Shown here one piece after another: positions 32,711-34,573 of a stretch of 34,573 bases of DNA. The stretch comes from an uncultured Lachnospiraceae bacterium. Lineage in GTDB: Bacteria; Bacillota; Clostridia; Lachnospirales; Lachnospiraceae. Where the stretch lies: NCBI GenBank assembly GCA_947245585.1, contig CAMXPV010000039.1:1-34573 (forward strand). Direction: 5' to 3'. The first letter of the stretch is position 1; the number at the start of each line of letters is the position of its first letter. The notes beneath the pieces are model-generated. The model saw only the letters and a list, made by a program, of their open reading frames with translations. It did no database searches and was not told the DNA's origin. A program made the position numbers and the translations under genes.

Positions 32711-33906
32711 CAGCGGTTACATACCTTTTTCATCTCTTCCTGCACATCTTCAAAGTCAACATGCGTATACACATTCAATGTAACCCCTATATCGCTATGC
32801 CCCATGATCTTCTGTAAAGTCTTCGGATTCATTCCCGACTTCGCCATGTTGGAACAAAACGTATGGCGCGCCACATGGGGCGTGATCACAGGAAGCTGTA
32901 CCTTATAGATACTGTTATACTTTTCCCTGATATGCTGAAAATACTTCTCCCAATGGAGGGCAACCATCGGCATACCGTTCTTATCCAGATACAGGAACCC
33001 CGTTTTTCCATCCACCATCGGTTCTATCTTCGGTTTCGGACGGTTCTTCAAGATCTGTGCAAAGCACTCCTTCACATCATCCGTCATCGGCACAAGTCTT
33101 GTTCCGCAGTCAGTCTTCGTGTCTACGATAGTATACTGCATATTCCGAGTACGCTGCAACTGATGATCTACATTGATAATACCATTTTCAATATCTATAT
33201 CCGAAACAGTCAGACCGACAAACTCCGAAATACGCAGGCCTGTATGGAACAGGATATAGATCCCTTCGTAGTATCTGCAAAAGTGCTTGTCGTTCTTGAT
33301 AAACTCAAGGAACTGTCTTTCCTGTTTTCTCGTGATTGCTTCCCGTGTTACGGAATCATTCACCACAACGGTAGCGAGTTGGAACTCGAAGGGATTTTTA
33401 CGGATCAGGTCATCATCCACGGCCATCTGGAATGCAGGTCTTACCACACCTCTCACCGTATGGATCGTACTATATCCACGGCCGTCTTTTTGCAGCTTGA
33501 TAAGCCATAGCCTCGCATCGGATAGTTTCACCTTATCGATCCTCTTATTCCCAAACTCCTCTTTCTTAAGGATATTGATAACAAAGTTATAGCCGACACG
33601 GGTATTCTCCCTGACTCCTGTTTTTTGTGCAATATACTTCTTTACAAGTTCCAATACCGTCATATTGCCGCCCGACAGAATCAAACCCGCATCCAGATCC
33701 CTTTGGAGTATCTTGATCTTATCCCTGAGCGGCATTTCATCCTTTACTCCCTGTGGCGTCGTATCGGTTCTTACCAGTCTCCAACTGTACAGGTATCTCG
33801 TATTTCCCGCATTGTCAATGTATTTGTACATATACCTTCCGTCTTTTCTCTGGCTCTCTCCATTCTGCAAAATACGGTTTTTGCTATCCCGTCTTTTTGT
33901 GCTCAT
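32710..33906 (-). CDS. int: Tyrosine recombinase, Tn916-type integrase
   Basis: 398 residues. The N-terminal arm-binding domain (about 1-75, starting MSTKRRDSKNRILQNGESQRKDGRY) is very close to Tn916 Int, then a SAM-like core-binding domain, then the catalytic domain with R225 (TGLRISE), K264, H344 and R347 (TPHVARHTF), H370 (MGHSDI) and the nucleophile Y380. All catalytic residues are present, so it should be active. GGAGTG precedes ATG 33906. It follows xis by 111 bases that include a strong hairpin. It integrates and excises the conjugative element whose body lies to the right. Confidence 0.96.
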   Translation of the reverse strand: MSTKRRDSKNRILQNGESQRKDGRYMYKYIDNAGNTRYLYSWRLVRTDTTPQGVKDEMPLRDKIKILQRDLDAGLILSGGNMTVLELVKKYIAQKTGVRENTRVGYNFVINILKKEEFGNKRIDKVKLSDARLWLIKLQKDGRGYSTIHTVRGVVRPAFQMAVDDDLIRKNPFEFQLATVVVNDSVTREAITRKQERQFLEFIKNDKHFCRYYEGIYILFHTGLRISEFVGLTVSDIDIENGIINVDHQLQRTRNMQYTIVDTKTDCGTRLVPMTDDVKECFAQILKNRPKPKIEPMVDGKTGFLYLDKNGMPMVALHWEKYFQHIREKYNSIYKVQLPVITPHVARHTFCSNMAKSGMNPKTLQKIMGHSDIGVTLNVYTHVDFEDVQEEMKKVCNR

Positions 33907-33932
33907 AATGTCACTCCTTTCTTAACTGAAAA

Positions 33933-33976
33933 GAGCCCCGATATGGTATATCTATAATATACCATGAACGGGACTC
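33933..33976 (-). terminator. Hairpin between xis and int
   Basis: Outer GAG-x-CCCG (33933-33940) with CGGG-x-CTC (33969-33976), and inner 9-base perfect stem ATGGTATAT (33943-33951) with 33957-33965. Followed on the minus strand by T4. It reads as an intrinsic terminator or attenuator that would separate xis from int transcription. Confidence 0.7.
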
Positions 33977-34017
33977 ATAATCTAGGTCAAAGTTAGTCTG
34001 CCACCCTCAGACCGAAC

Positions 34018-34233
34018 TTACATAACAGTTACTTTTTCATCAATGAACTTTTCAAATACCTTTCTTTTGATCTGAACCTTCGTCCCATTATAAATAATGA
34101 AGTCCTCATTCTGATGCTCCTTTATAAATCGCCTGAGGGTCTTCTCCCCGATGCCAAAATACAGGGATGCCTCTTCTATCGTGAGTGTATATTTTTCCCA
34201 CCAAGGCAAAGGAATGTCTTTTCCTACAATCAT
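34018..34233 (-). CDS. xis: Excisionase, Tn916 Xis type
   Basis: 71 residues, the usual size. Winged-helix DNA-binding protein that directs the integrase toward excision. The sequence YTLTIEEASLYFGIGEKTLRRF and IYNGTKVQIKRKVFEKFID follows Tn916 Xis closely. AGGA lies 9 bases before ATG 34233. Order xis then int, both toward the element end, is the Tn916 order. Confidence 0.93.
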   Translation of the reverse strand: MIVGKDIPLPWWEKYTLTIEEASLYFGIGEKTLRRFIKEHQNEDFIIYNGTKVQIKRKVFEKFIDEKVTVM

Positions 34234-34573
34234 AACTGCAAATCCTCCTGTCAGAAAATTTGCTCTAATACAGAAAATAGAGACTTCCTCCGTTGTAATT
34301 TGAGTTTGTTATGTCAACCACTGGTTCTGTATAACCAGCAGTTGCTGTTTTACCGTTAGACAGAATTACACTATCTATTTTTCATGATACATGATGATTT
34401 TTTCAATTCAATAAATATGGATTTTGTTTCGTCCATCTTTGTCACGATTTTTTTGAATATACCAAAAGAAAAAGAACTCCTCGTTTATGAGAAGTCCTTT
34501 TTGTACCACACATTTTACTATGATATTGTCAATATTGGTTGACACTTTTTTTACAAGGATATCAATGCCTAAG
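34234..34573. other. Element interior upstream of xis, no convincing gene
   Basis: A 340-base AT-rich stretch. It holds an inverted repeat CTGGTT/AACCAG (34321-34326 with 34333-34338), the hairpin at 34469-34502, and an inverted repeat TGTCAA (34527-34532) with TTGACA (34539-34544). Only fragments of reading frames without starts or ribosome sites are seen. A plus-strand promoter may begin with the TTGACA but its -10 is not clear before the window ends. Confidence 0.5.
34469..34502. terminator. Bidirectional terminator-like hairpin
   Basis: AAAAAG (34469-34474) pairs with CTTTTT (34497-34502), with inner ACT/AGT and CTC/GAG pairs, two mismatches and a 6-base loop. T runs on both strands. Confidence 0.65.

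Noticed and set aside
34265..34381. 38-codon minus-strand frame upstream of xis that reads like a protein C-terminus (GYTEPVVDITNSNYNGG)
   Set aside because: It follows directly after a stop, has no start codon or ribosome site, and no parent gene in frame upstream; at most a remnant.
34371..34436. 21-codon minus-strand peptide frame beginning MDETKSIFIELKK
   Set aside because: No clear ribosome site or conservation evidence; too short to support.

Overview
The window looks like chromosome of an anaerobic gut Firmicute, most likely a Lachnospiraceae-type Clostridium relative. Three things point there: the gene repertoire (a giant fused 2-hydroxyacyl-CoA dehydratase activase, an aldo/keto reductase with bacterial ferredoxin clusters, a GH43 arabinanase lipoprotein, a Tn916-type integrase/excisionase), strong AGGAGG ribosome binding sites, and many textbook sigma-A promoters with 17-base spacers. 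No rRNA, tRNA or CRISPR array was seen. Taxonomy is inferred from gene content only.

Left part (1-10.2 kb): an ABC transporter ATPase (last gene of a cut-off operon) converges on a three-gene minus-strand operon encoding a rhomboid-like membrane protein with a C-terminal zinc module, a shortened sigma-70-like protein and an unknown protein. The 1417-residue CoA activase follows under its own promoter, then a small unknown protein, a secreted unknown protein and metA.

Middle (10.2-20.6 kb): two long minus-strand units. The first runs MBOAT acyltransferase, SGNH hydrolase, rluF-like pseudouridine synthase, ligA and a Uma2-type nuclease, with gaps or overlaps of only a few bases, so envelope modification is physically tied to RNA and DNA maintenance genes. 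The second runs small HTH regulator, lipoprotein, receptor-like Ser/Thr kinase with C-terminal leucine-rich repeats, and an RsmF-type rRNA methyltransferase. A perfect 13-base inverted repeat lies at the predicted transcription start of the lipoprotein-kinase part.

20.6-29.2 kb: a bacterial GH3-family adenylating enzyme and a putP-type sodium symporter are divergently transcribed. An ArsR-like regulator converges on the GH43 arabinanase. A small alarmone synthetase and an aldo/keto reductase are divergent. Nearly every one of these genes has a clear sigma-A promoter.

29.2-32.0 kb: three minus-strand genes of unknown function (a coiled-coil protein, a protein resembling the FliD C-terminal region, and a low-complexity protein). 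They lie behind a sequence that matches the motility sigma factor (sigma-28/SigD) promoter. This is the best candidate for an undescribed system in the window. A low-molecular-weight tyrosine phosphatase follows.

32.5-34.6 kb: the end of a Tn916-like integrative element: integrase, excisionase, a strong hairpin between them, and repeated 11-base sites that look like integrase arm-binding sites. The rest of the element lies beyond the right edge.

Two structured intergenic elements (about 901-1067 and 25169-25273) share an 11-base core, lie in opposite orientation and both sit between convergent genes. They appear to be members of one dispersed repeat family.
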